64,000 bases of DNA from Stratiolaelaps scimitus (GCA_019614645.1 JABWDB010000017.1:4290501-4354500); one strand, 5' to 3'. Shown: positions 46,618 through 60,611, counted from the stretch's first letter. Notes: generated by a model not told the origin, from the letters alone. Program-made: numbers and translations.

Positions 46618-49107
46618 ATGAATCAGGTAAGCAGATATTGAGACGAACGACTACCCACAACTTGTGGCGTTGTGATTTCTAACAACCCGCAAACATATGC
46701 GTCACTAATTATTAAAATAGAAAATAAATGAATAACGTATTGAGAAATTGTGGGAAAAATATTCGCGTTAAAATAACACCTGTCGAACTAAATGTTATTA
46801 AATCTTCCGGAATGTTGTGAATCCTATCGAAGAGGCTTGTCAAGGTGGTTGCATTATGGACTCTATATTTGAAGTTACATATTTCACCCCTCTCGATATA
46901 TGCATCGTGTCTTTTAATTGTATTGTCAAATTATGAATTCGACGAATAAGCTGCAATTGCGACTAACCCATCTGAGAGCAACGATGAAGAAACACTGTCA
47001 TTATAAATGTCTTCCTGTGAATGTTTCTAGCCAGTGATGTCTCGACTTTGATTTGTGTTGGACGGACGTTCGCGCAAACGGCCCCCTGTGGCCCGCCATT
47101 GTCCATGTTATTCTAAATCGGCTTACGGGATTTCTTAGATATCTCCCTCAATGACAACCACCGCAATAGTCAATCAGGCAAATGATATTTAGCATAGTGA
47201 TGAAAAATTAGCCTGTCACATCGGTCGCGTTTGTCATCTGCCGAGTTTTGTGGTGCAGTTCGATTACTTTTCACGCTATGGCTAATGAACCACACAATAC
47301 AATTACCGCTAGTGACATGATCGATAGCATATGCTCAAATCGACCTATATGCCAAGCTCATATCATATACTGCTGGACGTCAGTGGCTGTATAATGAAAG
47401 AGCATTTCAGTAAGTTACACCGTCGAGGGCTCGCAAAGTGTTGATTACATATGTGAGTAAGTACATGTGGGTTCGTCGTTCGGGTTTGGCAACGCTAAAA
47501 TAAGTCTCTATCACTGGTGATCTTTGCTGAAAACATACGTTGCCTATTAAGCGGTGAGCAGATTAAGCGTGAACCCTGCGCGCGGTGCAAACAACGGAGC
47601 ACCACCATACAGCCGTGACGTCTAACGGAGTAACGTATTATATCAGCGTGTCATTATATCTTGCAATCAGCAGAATACGCTCCCACTGCAAGGTTAGTCG
47701 AAGTAAATGGTTGGACGTTCGGCATACGACTCATGTCATAGTAATTATTTTTTAATCGAATGGTCAAGTGCTCAGCTTACCTACGTCCCTTGTTCCTATG
47801 GATCGAACACATTGGCGCGCAAAAATCACAGCATGATGTTGTATCCCGGGGGCCTGAAGCTGAGTGGCTGACGTCTTCGTCTAGTTTGTTTGTGCTCCTC
47901 ACAGATTCACTAACTTCGCCTACTAGTAACTGGTGAGCGACGACTCGGCTTCGAGACGCTTCGACTTGGCGCGCTGTTAACTGCTCTTCTGTGCGGCTCA
48001 TCATTCAGGTCCGCTGGCCTTCGCCAGACGAAAACATGGGGCGGACGCGTGTCCTTCCAAGACACAAACACAGACACACACGAAAAAAAAAAAACGACCT
48101 GCCTTTGCCTCGATTGAAAGAGCAACATGAACGTGTGAATGAATAAACGCATTTATTTATTTATTTATTCAGAAAGGGTTTGACAACTTATGTCTAAGTT
48201 GATTTGCCCTATGATAACGAATGCCGGTTGTAGGAAAGAAACAGTAACGGCGTCAGGGTCCACGAATAGCGACGTTGGAAGATAGGCGTAGGCGCGCGAG
48301 AAAGAAAGAGAGAGGGAGAGATCAGATATTCGCACACGAATCACACGGTCTGGGTCAGCGGGTGCTGAGACTGTGACCCCGTGATGCTGAAGTGATTCCT
48401 ATTTTCTCTTGGGACTGGTTGCTGTAACAATACGGCCACGAGATAAATTGTATTGTCAATTCGTCTTGTGTCACCTCAAGCAACCAGGGCATTGCTTATT
48501 AATTATATGTTTATTCACAAATCTGCAAGTAAATACGGCATCGATTCGTATGTACCCTGTGGGACTTGAACCAGAAGCGTTACAGTTTCAAGTCTCCTTG
48601 CATTGCCCCTACGCCATCCTAACGAATTACTGGTCGTTTGCTAGGATTTTCTAAGACCTATATCTCCCATGTGATGATATGACGTTGCTGGTTATATTCC
48701 TGCTCACGAGTGAACAACCCATATCAAATCAATCTCTGCTATAGGACCCGCCCGACAGAGGATCATTTGGGCTCCATGCCAATATGACTAACCGGGTATT
48801 CATGCAATATCCGTAATAAAGAATATTGATGAAATACATATAGGTAGTTAATATAATCGACGGCTATATCGGGCTGTGGTGGGCGTGCGGTCATGGCATA
48901 TATGCTGTGCGTTTGTCACGATTGACGATGACGAGAGCCACAAGCAAGAAACCGCCACCTGGGTGTTTTGGTTCGAGAGGGCTGTATTTAGAATGGCCGA
49001 TTTGGTCCGTAGGAGGTGGTTACATTGCGGTCAGTCGGTCATTGAAGGCCATATAGATTTGCTTAGCTTCCAACAGATTTCTAACTACCCACCTTCGTAC
49101 AGTTGCA
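46618..49107. other. non-coding stretch
   Basis: No gene is recognised. A short GC-richer piece near 47780-48060 has a donor-like GTAGGTAAGC on the minus strand but no recognisable protein. There is an A12 run near 48083-48094 and an ATTT repeat near 48150-48170. Confidence 0.5.
48553..48623 (-). repeat. tRNA-like segment, Ser-like, degraded
   Basis: On the minus strand TGGCGTAGGGG (A-box-like, 48616-48606) and GGTTCAAGTCCC (B-box, 48572-48561) stand at the spacing of a real tRNA. Between them lies CTTGAAA, which has the form of an anticodon loop with TGA (serine). The T stem pairs in only two of five positions and the long serine variable arm is absent. It is therefore a tRNA-derived repeat or pseudogene. 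Confidence 0.4.
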
Positions 49108-49195
49108 TTTAAAGGGGTTGTCCGTCTTATGAAGCAATGCCGAAAGCAGTTGTACCTCGGACGTTAAATGTTGGCTGTGAGTCAGCCCGAGAAAT
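49108..49195 (+). repeat. short interspersed repeat, copy D
   Basis: This is the clearest member of the five-copy family: TTTAAAGGGGTTGTCCGTC, ATGAAGCAATGCCGAAAGCA, GTTGTACCTCGGACGTTAAA, TGTTGGCTGTGAGTCAGCCC, GAGAAATG. Copy E lies about 420 bp downstream in the opposite orientation. The GTTGCA before the TTTAAA is shared with copy E. Confidence 0.8.
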
Positions 49196-49613
49196 GTATT
49201 GAGGTTTCCAACAATAAGTCATTTGGCCGCAAATGGAGATCATCCATTACACGATAGGTATACAAGCGCTTTAGTTCAGGCTTTACAAAATATGCAGCCA
49301 CAGAGCTCCTTTCCAGGTATGATTCAATTATTTGAGCAGGCTACGATGAACGATATTCCATGTTTGGCAATGGTAAGAGGCGCCGGCGGGGGCCAACGAC
49401 GATATTATGATCATTGTGCGCTCGCAACATACGCGCATACTGAATAAACCACAAAAAGAGCCATTGCTTTTGTACTATTTTACAATAGACGTCTACTTAT
49501 CAAACCCGAAAGCCCGGTGCACGTCTTACACTCTAATTGAACAAGAAGCCCACTCGTCTGCTGATTGGAACAAACTGGGCCGTCACTCACGTGAAGTAAA
49601 GTGAAGCACATTT

Positions 49614-49790
49614 TTCTGGCTCACCCACAGCCAGCATTTATCGTCCACGGTGGAACTGCTTAGCCACATAAGACGGACACCTTTTCTAAATGCAAATGCG
49701 CAACGGTAGGGATCGAACTCGGGTGTGCACCTACCTGTCAACATGTCAGTCATCTAGTGTCAAGAGGAAACAGTCTCCAGTTTGACCCTG
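49614..49790 (-). repeat. short interspersed repeat, copy E with tRNA-like head
   Basis: On the minus strand this copy shows the fullest structure. A tRNA-like head (A-box-like TAGATGACTGA, then B box GAGTTCGATCCC) is followed by GTTGCGCATTTGCATTTAG and the family body (GGTGTCCGTCTTATG to GCTGGCTGTGGGTGAGCC). The distance from A to B box is about seven bases short of a real tRNA. This organisation is that of a tRNA-derived SINE; no poly(A) tail is clear at its 3' end. Confidence 0.6.
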
Positions 49791-51217
49791 CTGTTTTGAG
49801 CAACGTTTCAATTTTCAAGTTACTTATTTATAACAAATACGAATCGGTTCTCCACCCGGAGATAATCGATGCAACAGTCGTAGCGACACTCAATCTTGCG
49901 TCATTCTCGATATCCGCTGCTTCCACCAGCCCATCGATCCTTCAGCACATCGTTTTCATGTGGGCCGCGCTGAGTTGACAAAACGCGTGCTCTCGAGCTC
50001 TCCATCACGTCGTGCGATGCACCTGCCACCAACATCGAAGGGCCAGCCGCGAGACAGACGATCGTCGGAGACAAAGTCGTCATCATTCAACGCTGCGACG
50101 AGACAAATCATCAGACAGCAAAGCGATTTCCCAATGCTGTCGCGCTTGCTGCTGGCACTGCTGCAGCGATCTTATGCACTCGCTTTTGGGACGAACCCAG
50201 GGGGAGGCCACCCTTCTTGGGTGGGTGGACGTCCGTGATTTTTTGATCAACCGGCTTCTGTTTCTCTCTCTTCTGAAATCGCAGTTGCGATGGCCGTCGA
50301 GCACTGAAAGCAAAGCGTTCGGTTCAATTCGCTCTCCCGCGTTCGCCGCTCGTTGTGCGGTTCGCTGGCCAACCGCTGAATAGGGTGTAGCGTAAAGTAG
50401 AGGGACGGATCGGAGGTTTTCGGCGCCCGATGCTGTTACTCGGCGCAATTACGTTAGCCTCAAGGGAACATCCACCGTCTCGTCTTCCCTACGCCCTCGA
50501 GAGCTGTACTTGCTCTATGCGCGATAAACAAACAAGCAAATAAACAGAACAGCGAACAGGCAACAGCAAGCAGAACGAAAAAAATAAAGAAGCAATGATG
50601 TCTTCAGGCCGTCGACTGTCGGCTGAACGACTGAATCAATCAAGTGCGTAACTGAGACAACAGCGAAGCAAGGGCGCGAATCGCCATGTACCAAGATCAA
50701 TAGCCAACGGCGACGACGGCGACGACGAACAGCAACACCAGCAATGAACGTTGTAGCATCGGACGCGTCGGGTAATTGGCAATAAACGTGATCATCGAGC
50801 ACAACACGTAGGGGCTGGCACCACCTCGCTGATTTTCGAAGAAACCATGAATCCTCTCAACAGTTAACGCCTCCGCAATTGATGCGTTTCAACAAAAGGA
50901 AAATGAGCGAAATAAGTTCACCAGCAGCGCTCCAGCATCGCGTGGATGTGGCTGTGCTTCGTATCGTTGCTCTGGTTACTGCTGCGGCAGCTTGAAGTTA
51001 GTTGCTGTGGCAGCAGTTGTCCATATACCGAGGCGAGGTGAACGTGAGAAATAGCAAAGAAAAGAAACACGATGCCACAACGGTACGTGAACGGCGATCC
51101 GAGCGTCCCAGCTTTCTCGTGCTTGCGGTAACGCGACCCTGCGAAGTCTATTAGCTGCGAGTCACGTTGGACCATGCACCATGCCGGGTAAGGCGAGATG
51201 GGTCTTGATTATATTCC

Positions 51218-51248
<31 letters not shown>

Positions 51249-53911
51249 AGTATAGATGGACAAGGATGTAGCTGTTCCCTCTCTGCTCGACGTAACGTAG
51301 GACACTACGAGGGGACAGTGTCGAGCAAACATCACGTTAGTCAGCTGGTGTTATGTAAGGACAAAATGTGGTGTTATATGTGGTTATGGTGGAAAATAAT
51401 TGTGGTTAAAAGGACTGAGGTTGAATTCGTTTCGTATATTAGATTTACACCATGGGCGGTTGGCGTCATTCTTCCTCCAGCTTTCTGAAACGCATAACCT
51501 ATCACCGACTCGCGTGTGCTTTCAGAAGGGGCGCTAGATATTATTATCTATAATAAAAGCATGGGCGAGTAATTAACTTTTGCTTTTAGTCCCTCGCGGG
51601 GCTTCAACTGTCATCCGTTAGATGGGCAGATAATCTGCCTATGGGACGCCGCCTTGTCAAACCGAGGTGGGGCCTCGCTTTCACTGACCTCATCATGGAG
51701 TGCTACATCTCTCACTTGCCGGCTGCTTGTTCAGTCGATAGCCGCATGTGACACTGACTGTATGCAGTGGGTGTAGTAGATAATGGGTCCATACAATTCC
51801 CTAGACCAAATTCCCTTCTACTCTGGTGGAAAAGGCAAGAATCGCGAAAATAATCAATTCAAACCCACACCTTGATACCTTGAATAGCGGCCAGCACGGA
51901 ATGATGCCGAGGTCAGAACGGATGTGAAAAAAAACTATAATTTTCAACCACTCTGTGCCGCATAGAAATATGATTAATTTATCTATGTGCAGATATTCCT
52001 CGGTGGCCAAAATCAGCCACGGTCCAGTGGTATACGCTTGTAAAATCCGCCAGTTGCTTTTTTTGTTCAACTAATTATACTAATAGCTCAATTACACATA
52101 AACAAAATAGCGTATTTAAATCAAATAAGCAGAACAGCTTTAGAAGTTAGACGTTTTTGGAAATTGGTCCCGATGTTCGTACAGCACTCGCAGCCGCAAT
52201 GGCTCTTGCATCCCTTATTCCCCTATGACTTCTTAAAGGCTATTTCCCCCGCTATAGATTGTCCGGATCTGCTTCGGCTAATCGTCTTCAACGTCTTCAT
52301 CCACCACCGAAAGGAAAACGGACCACCGGGATCACTGTCATATCTGCTCCAGACCAGCATAGTCCGCCCCGTGGCGAACCCCTCCCATCAGCGGTAACTA
52401 GCGATGTTCTCTGTCGTCTTTCATATCTTCGTTTCGCTTCCAAAGGGTTCCGCCGCCACCGCCGTCCATCAAATGACAAACGCTCACAATCGCGGTAAAT
52501 GAGTGGCGCTCCAACTCAACTTGGAGCTCCAGTCATACTTCCACCTCTGCGGCAAGGGCTAACGGGTCCAGGATCAAACATACACACGATGGAGCGTACG
52601 GCGATCCGGTCGTGTCCTGCTACACAGAAGTTGTCGACGTTGCCGATACTGCTGCTGCTGTTGCCGTTGATGTTGACGCCGCGGAAAGGGCACTATCGGG
52701 GAAGTAGCGCGATAAAGGAATGAAAATATCGCGCAACTCCGTACCGCGATCACGTTCGGCCCACGTAAGATGTAATTGCAGATTTGTTTGGGGCGTCCCT
52801 TCACTGCTCTGAATACAAATACGAGATTATACTGTATAGCTGAGCGTTGGCCTGTTCATGAGAATTGCAGCTGGTCAAGCAGAGAAGGAAAATCGGAGTG
52901 AAGCTGACTTCAGTTGGCAATCTGTGGTTGAATCATGGCACAGAGGCGAACAGAAATAGCTGTCATTCAGCGCCGTGCTTTCCAAGCGGTTTCCTTGACT
53001 TTATATGACTATTGGCGAGAGTCGAGAACTCCTGCTCAAGTCGTTCGTTCAAGTCGCTACCTGCCACTGAATGCGGATGAAGTTCGCACAGTAGTATATC
53101 TGAGTTCGACTACGATGCGAAAAAGATGATCTGTTTGTTCCACAAGTCGCGTGGTATTAGCGAATTGTAATTGCAATTTCTATGGATGACATATTCCTCA
53201 CATTGATCACAGTCCCTCTCACCGAGACTGCTTATCGGAACCTTCCAAACAACAGAGTCGCCTGCCTGCTTTCAGCCATCACCCCGAATTGATTTATCTC
53301 CCACCGTTCTCTGGGAACATCTGTGATCGATTGTCATTGAAATTGTCCGTTTCGCTCAACACATTGATACTCGCTTGATTTAGACTTTGCCGAATGCCTA
53401 CTCTTGCTTCATGCGTCAGACAAATAAACCTGAACATTACTTACAACATGATAATGATTCTGCTTTGCGACATAAATATATTGTTGAGCGTACGCTGCTA
53501 TGGTAGTTGCAATTTGGTAGCATATGCAGTATGATCGGTGGTGGTGCAGCATTTGTCTATCAAGCCAATAGCATATCAAGCCATAGGACAGTTTCGGGAT
53601 GATTACGATTTCTAGTAGTTGCCTACCTACCTCAGCGTAGCTCTTCTCCGGCATAGAAAGTCTTCAGTCAGACTGGGTGTTCAGATCATCTCCATCGGCT
53701 TATTAGAGAAATAGGCCGCTTTATTGCTCAGATGTTATCATATTATTGCTACATCGATAATATAACGATGTGCGACATTACGGTAGAATAAATGTGTGCG
53801 TTTATATCTTATTACATCCTTGTAAATGAGGATAATTGTTTATTTTTCGTGCTATGGATCGCTCTAGGGATTGATGTGCCCGCATGGGGACACGCCCACA
53901 TACAAACATAC
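49791..53911. other. non-coding stretch with GC-richer segment
   Basis: No gene is recognised. A GC-richer, microsatellite-free segment (about 49900-51180) has many overlapping frames on both strands; it could hold a promoter or 5' exon. An AT run follows at 51221-51248. On the minus strand at 53409-53654 the run VIIPKLSYGLICYW faintly resembles the post-palm region of LINE RTs. Confidence 0.45.
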
Positions 53912-53989
53912 AGTGGCTATCGAAAATGGCGCAAACATATCTATATATATATATATATGTATATATACACATCATTTTCGATAGCCACT
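53912..53989. mobile_element. 78-bp foldback MITE with 17-bp perfect TIRs
   Basis: AGTGGCTATCGAAAATG (53912-53928) is repeated as its exact reverse complement at 53973-53989. The interior of 44 bp is mostly an AT microsatellite. The outer flanks are TAC and TTATA, so a TA target site, as used by Tc1/mariner-type elements, is possible. The CAGTGGC start is also Tc1-like. No transposase is present, so it would be a non-autonomous miniature element. A second imperfect inverted pair lies next to it (54001-54023). Confidence 0.7.
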
Positions 53990-56900
53990 TATACACAGCA
54001 TGTTTATACGTCCCGTGTAAACATACGCTACTTCGACGGCACTACGGGTGTTATACAATCGCAATTTGTCATTCCGTTCGGAGCTAATTGAAAATAAACA
54101 CGCGTATGGAGAAATGATCTGAAATCGTCGAACCTTCCTAAGATCTGCCAACCGTTTAATCGTCATTATCGGCGATGCCGATCGAATTAGATGAATCGAA
54201 CAGTTCAGAATCACTGCTGCCGGAAGTTCTGATTTCTCCAAAATGGAGAAGAGAGGCAATGGACGCTTTTGCGACTTCTCCCCTCTATATGAACTCGATC
54301 ACGGGTCCAAAAAGCACAAGCATGCTCCATCGTAGGTTTGATTACATAATTACGGTCATCTATTGCTAATGGAAGTCTGTAGCGGATGTTCTATGTATAA
54401 ATTAAGTGTCGCTGCCTAGAACCCCCCTCTAAAAGGGCTTCAACAGAGGCGCGAAGTCAGCGCACGCTATACGAATCGAAGTCAAATATTTGCAGCCTCT
54501 CATTAGTATACGTTGGCTCATTAGTTTTTCTCTGTTTTACGTTTTTTTTACATCGACCCCTTAATATGACCTTCTCTTCCTCTCGCCCTAGCCATTAACC
54601 TAGTATAACCACTAATGAGCTGCTTAGGGCTGCTTGTTGGGCAGGAACAAAATAGAATAATGATGTAAGGCTTAATATACTCATGGATATTTGTTGCTCG
54701 TTCGAAGTAGTTAATTTTAACTAAGATAGCCGTCCCACGATGTCCCTGTTGCTCAATAACCCAGCCGAGAAGAAGAAGAAGGCTTGCCGGCCACAGACAG
54801 AGGTGCGAATTTCAGCGATTGCAAAATCCACAACACGTTTTTCAATCCACAAAATCCACATGACACATATACGAAACGCAACGAATTCAATATAAATCAC
54901 GCTGACAGCCGGTGCGATCTCCCATGACGGACTCACACCAGCTGAATCTCGTGCCACACACAGAAATGCTAAGCTGACACAATCGCATAATAAGTATTAT
55001 ATAATACATAGGTCACGGACAAGCGTCACAAATTTGGATTTGTCCTCCCCTGTTCTCATGCCGGCACCACCACCTCTATGACATGTTGTCATCATTAAGA
55101 CACACGGCTGCGAGCAATTTTGATTGATAAACGCCTTAACTTGGTGGCGCCCATTGCGAGCCGAGTGGTCGCATCGAATCGTATTTAGCGTTCGAGCAGA
55201 ATAGACACCACGGGCGCTGAAGATCCCTCCAGCGTAAACGCGACGAACCGAGCGATGGAAGGAGATAGACAGAGAGCGAGAGCTTCCCTCGATGAAAGCG
55301 TCTTGCCGACTTCGAATAGCGGCGGAGGCGACGGGGGGGGAATAAAGGCGCGCGGCGGTCGAAAGAGCGATTCCTCTACCGAACTATGCCCAGAGGGAAT
55401 AGTCCACAGGAGGAGCAATTTATTCCTTCGTTATAATGCTCACTTGTCGTCGGAGCATCCGCACAGTTTTGAGTCGATTACTTCGTCTACTGTCGTAGAT
55501 CTCTTCACGGTTTGGCGATAACAGAAAGTGAGACGCGTGTCGTCGAGAGCGAGAACACAGCGAATGGTTGCGTACGGTCGGCTGGACTTGAAGCGGTGTG
55601 CAAATATATCGGTGTGGGCCACCTTGAGAAGTAGCTTCTCGGTCCCGGCTGAGATGGCACCTCTCAGAGATATCGCTGCTGGGAGAGGATTCGGGAAGTT
55701 GAGGAAGTTCGAGATATCCAGGATCGGTGATTTTCTATAATACTTCCACTGATCATCGATCGGATATCAAGGATGGCCGATTGCTTGAGCTCGTTTGAAT
55801 GGAGATGTTGCTGCATCAAGTGTTCGCTTCAAAAAGAAACTGCATTGATTGGCCTCTCTATTCTTTGGCTAAATATGTAAAGTAGCTCAAAGAGCTTCGA
55901 TGTTGAGGGTGCTATGCGGGCATATCTGCCGCCTGTCGCACTAAAGGCACCCTGTGATGATCACGACATAAACGATCTGGGGTGTGTTGTCCCTTGACGA
56001 CCGGTCGGGCACCCTCGAACATTGACAGCCTTGTCCCGTCACAGCCACTTCCCATCTCCAAGGATCATAAAGCTCCGCTCAGCTACAGTAAATGCACATG
56101 TTGCTCATCAGCAATACATCGCACGTGTATTGAGGCATTTTCGAAGTCTGTCTAGAATAGCTCCAGTTGTCGCAGCGCCCTGCCGGTAGCTCGTGAAGGG
56201 AATTATCCATCCATATCGTCGAGTTCGTACGCGACGAGACGAGGCCGGGACGAGTCGCCGCTTCGAGTGTCGCATGCCGTCGGGGGCCATTTGACTTTAA
56301 AAGTCGATTCCATTTTAGCCCGTTGAAAAATATTATGCTCACTTAGTACTGCGAACTTGCGTGCCATGGCTTTAACTGGTCTGAGTTGCGTTCTGGTGCG
56401 CATAATAATGAACTCATTAACGATTTTGTTCTGCATGGTGACTAATTTCGCTCAGTTTGGCGGCCTTCTTCAATCAGATTCCGAGGTAGACGTTGAGATG
56501 GAAAGCTCTTCAGAACCAGCGGAACGGCGCAGCGGGGCGGATGGACTTCTTGTCGTCGTCAATCGTTCTTGAATCAAAATACTCGAATCACATTGGAAGT
56601 ATTCAGTACAGCGAAGGGAAGCACCAAAAGCGGCCGTGGGAATGGCCTGGAATGGACGTTTTTCCAAGTGGCCTCCACGGCGCAATGCTGACATCAATGA
56701 TAATTAGACGCCACTGAGCAAATCAAAGAGACAGACAGATTTTACTACTGTAGAGGTCCATTACGAATGTCATTCCATGCGCCCTCCTAATCTTCTATAT
56801 AACTCACTTGGTGTGAAAGTATCAGCCAATTGTGTATCGCTGTTATTAGGACTCCAGAGAGTGGGTGTCACCCCGAACAATGAGACAAGAAGAAGATTTA

Positions 56901-58664
56901 CGCATGATAGGAGTATTTAAATTGCAAAAACGGTTTTGACTGCATCTTTCGACGCGTTTATATGATACATGAGTGGTATCTTCGTGAATAGCAACAACTT
57001 GTATATTTATAGTGTCGTTCGAGAAGCATAAGTACAAATCGAATCCATTTACGAATCATCTGTTTTAGTGGCTGACTCGTCTGTGTTACGTGTCTCTATT
57101 GAGAGTGTAACATAACCACCAGTGCCAAAGCATACACAATCTTCCTTGTGGGACAGCCACACGCGATTCATCGTACTAATGCATAACAGTTCTGTATGGT
57201 AGAGCAATGTACAAGTCTCTGTTCAGGTCGAACCTGTGCTGAGTTGAAGGTCATAAACCTTAAACATTATAAGGTCAGACAGCCTCTCTGGTTAGGCAAA
57301 CACGAATCTGCTCACTGTGACTGTGTTCTAACCCAATTCTAGACAGACGACAGAAACCTATACCGAACGTTCAAGTTCCTCTTTCTCTCTCTCTCCCTCT
57401 CTCTCTACAAGGGCGGTGTACCGGGAGCGAATGCCAGTGTTGTTATACCGAACCTAATGGACTGTTCAAATTTTCGTTTGCTTCAATTCAACGGGCTGGC
57501 TCCACCCTCTGGCTCTGGCGTTCTGTCCCCTTCAAAATGACTTCGGCCGCTTTGCTATGGAAAAACAAATTCGAATGCTCAAGTAAATCTCGCATCAGGC
57601 GCAACCGCATAACGAAAGCATCATAAATCAGCTCCATGCAATAAAAGGGTGATGTTTATAATGCGTCCGAGTTAATCCCCCGACCCCCATACACTGTTAT
57701 GGATGAATTCTAAAAAGAATAGCGGTGCTGTTACTAATTAGTATAACAAGCCGGCCTCGTCGATGCCTAGGTAACTTCATGATAAAGTGTACTTACGACC
57801 GCCATTTTGTTCAGGTTCGCCCAGATCTATATACGTAGAATCTATTTGACGAAGAACGCAAGGTTTTTTTCACGTCACCGAAAGATTAATGTTTTGCGCG
57901 TCTTTCCCATCTTCTCCTCTCGACGCTAACGATAATGCGTCATAGGATGCGAGTATATCAGCTGAGCCAGCACATGCGGTGGCCGGTGCGTTGTTATCGC
58001 CATAAATTACAAACGATACGCTGTGACCATAGGCCGTCAACGATTTCGACGGTAGACGGCAGATATGTTGAACGCTGCGAATGAGGAAATTTGTGATTAT
58101 ATAGGAAATATATATGCATTTATTATAACATTAAGTAGATAACGAAAAAATTTGTAGAAGCCGGATATATGATGGGTTCAAAGTAAAAATGAGCCCATAT
58201 AGATACATACAGATGACAAATAATGAATATCATTAATCGAATCAGTGACCGTAACGAATATAGTGTGTGGAATTTGTAGAGGGTATGACCTAAGATCGAC
58301 GTCTTACCCTGTCAACAGCTGTATTGTGTAATACATTGGTGCTTGACCACATGTGTGACTGTTGAGACTCTATGGAATGCATATCAATATCGATGCAACG
58401 ATAGAGCCGTGAGCATGTTATCTAATTAAAGAAGCAATACACAGAGAGAAAGCTAGACAATCGAGGAACACTAAGTCTGCTAAGCTCATGTGTTAACTAT
58501 GAGTATACCAGGTCATGCTCTAGATCAGCTCGGCGACGAATTGCGTAACATAAGTATGCGGAGTTGCAGAGTCGCCCATTACACGGTGGAGCTTTCACCT
58601 TCATTTCCATTGTAGCTGTCAGTGACTGGTCATTGCGAAACGTCACGATAGGCCAGCCCCCGTC

Positions 58665-58740
58665 AGCGTGCTGGATTGGTAGGCCAAGTCTCTGGCTGAA
58701 AATAGCCAAAGACCCCAGGTTCGTGTCCCGTATATGATGA
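58665..58740 (+). repeat. tRNA-like segment, degraded
   Basis: TGGATTGGTAGG (from 58672) and GGTTCGTGTCC (from 58718) match Pol III A and B boxes at the spacing of a real tRNA. Between them TGGCT and AGCCA form a five-base stem around a six-base loop, GAAAAT, one base short of an anticodon loop. The acceptor stem is not convincing. It is probably a tRNA-derived repeat or pseudogene. Confidence 0.4.
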
Positions 58741-59803
58741 CATATACGAGAACCTAAGCGCATTGGAGCAAATTGCAGCTCCTTGAATAAGCCAATAGCT
58801 TTACCTTCACCTGCTTAGCCTTTTGGATCAACGTGAGTCCGGAAGGCTCTTAACTTTTCGTCGCCTAAAGAGAAGGGGATGACAATGCTGCTATTTCTCT
58901 TGATACATTTATAGGTAAGGTAAAGGTAAAAGTTTTTTTGGTTTATTAAAGGAGCTGCAATTTACTAGGAGGTGCATTACAACGGGTACGTACAAGACGT
59001 TCTCATTTGATAGAAACACTCGACTGTCAAAAAGCGTTGAGAACGCTGTGATCTTTGACCAAAGAGTCAGAAGGCTACGAAAGATCGAAAATGAATAAGC
59101 TGATAAATACTATAGAAAGGTCTGCAACGCGGTTATGTTGCGAAAGGTGGACTTATCCAAGATGCACATTTCCAAGGATGCATTATCAAGATGGTGGCGG
59201 CGCATACCGCGATAGATAGACAGTGAACGTATGTCTCGACGATCGCGTACGAATGCTCACTGCTTGTCCATTAAGTACCCAATATTACCACAGATTTTTG
59301 TATGTTTTCGACCTAACCCTTACTTGAGGACGGCAAATGGCTGCTGACTAGAGGAGCATCCTCAAAAAAAGCAACGATCCATTCAAACTGGGTCGTTGTC
59401 TTACGAACCACTCTTAAGTCCCGCCAGAAACAGTAACGGTCCTAATTGCACTTCGCGCTATTTACGACACCATAAACATCCCGTCTCCGATAGCGTCGAG
59501 TAGTCGATGCACAACGAATGTAATGGCCAGCAGAAAATAAATTGTCACCACAAGACTTTATGGTGTGAGAATGGTGTCACATGGTCTGCTGAAGCTCTCA
59601 GTCTCACTCATGAAGGCCAGACACGATGAAGCTTAGGTAGAACATGGTAGAGCTTCCTAAAGAAACCAACGTTAGCGGTCTATCTAATTAGTCAAAATGT
59701 GTTAGGCATATTTCAAGCTATGTACACGAGATAACGTGTATCGCCTGACCCAAGATGACCCGTCAAATTATACTCGCACACTTTGTCATCCTTCTCACAA
59801 TGA

Positions 59804-59876
59804 TTCTCGCTAGTCTTGGCGGATCAGAGGGTTGTAATTCTGTGAATCTCTGGTTCGATTATCCCCGGACCTCCCA
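59804..59876 (+). repeat. tRNA-like segment, degraded
   Basis: TAGTCTTGGCGG (from 59811) and GGTTCGATTATCC (from 59852) resemble Pol III A and B boxes, spaced about three bases short of a real tRNA. TCAGAG and CTGTGA could form an anticodon-type stem with one mismatch, but the loop is too long. It is probably a decayed tRNA-derived repeat. Confidence 0.3.
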
Positions 59877-60577
59877 TCGAAATAAGTCCGAGACAAAATA
59901 TCACTGTACACTGCTCCGGCGTCTATTCCCCTCGCGTAGCCGCTTTCTTCGCAGCAGCTTCGCAACGTTGCATTATCAGCGAATTTTTCGAAGCTGCATT
60001 TTTTTTTGAAGCTGCCAGCCATCGCGCGTCTTCGCAGATAACAGATTGGAGCAATGGACCGCCGACAGTCTCCTTACACAGAACATGCGCCTCCAGCGAA
60101 ACTTGGCCAGTTAGAAGACCGGCGTGAAGAGAAATAGAAACGATACAGTGACATTCACTCTGTTCGCAGAGGAACATAGAATCGTCATTGTATTCTATGT
60201 GAACATGAAATGTCACACAAATGCATAGTGTTATCTGGCTGTCAGCTGCAAAACGACTCGAGGACCAAATCGATAAATAGCTAATTACAAAACGACGTCT
60301 TTTGGTGTTTTAGCTTCTGCATATACATCAACAACTCGGTCGAATCTATTGTAGTTATTCTCAGAGAGATTTACTGCATTTCATCGACAGGATAGCATCT
60401 ATCAGCGACACCTGTTCTATTGTTCTTTGGTCCATGTTCGATTTGAGCAGCGCGGCGATGTGGTGTAACATCTGCTGTATACTATCTTAATTAGCTGAGT
60501 TCGGTCTGCTATGGATGCGGTTTAGCTCTTTCCTCTATCGTTTATGGCTTTTTCTCTTTCTAAAGCTATGGACGCCG

Positions 60578-60611
<34 letters not shown>

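Noticed and set aside
47777..48152. GC-richer minus-strand frame ending at a donor-like GTAGGTAAGC
   Set aside because: No recognisable protein; the single splice-like site is too weak to call an exon.
53409..53654. minus-strand frame with VIIPKLSYGLICYW, similar to the LINE post-palm region
   Set aside because: Only one short block matches and nothing on either side supports an RT.
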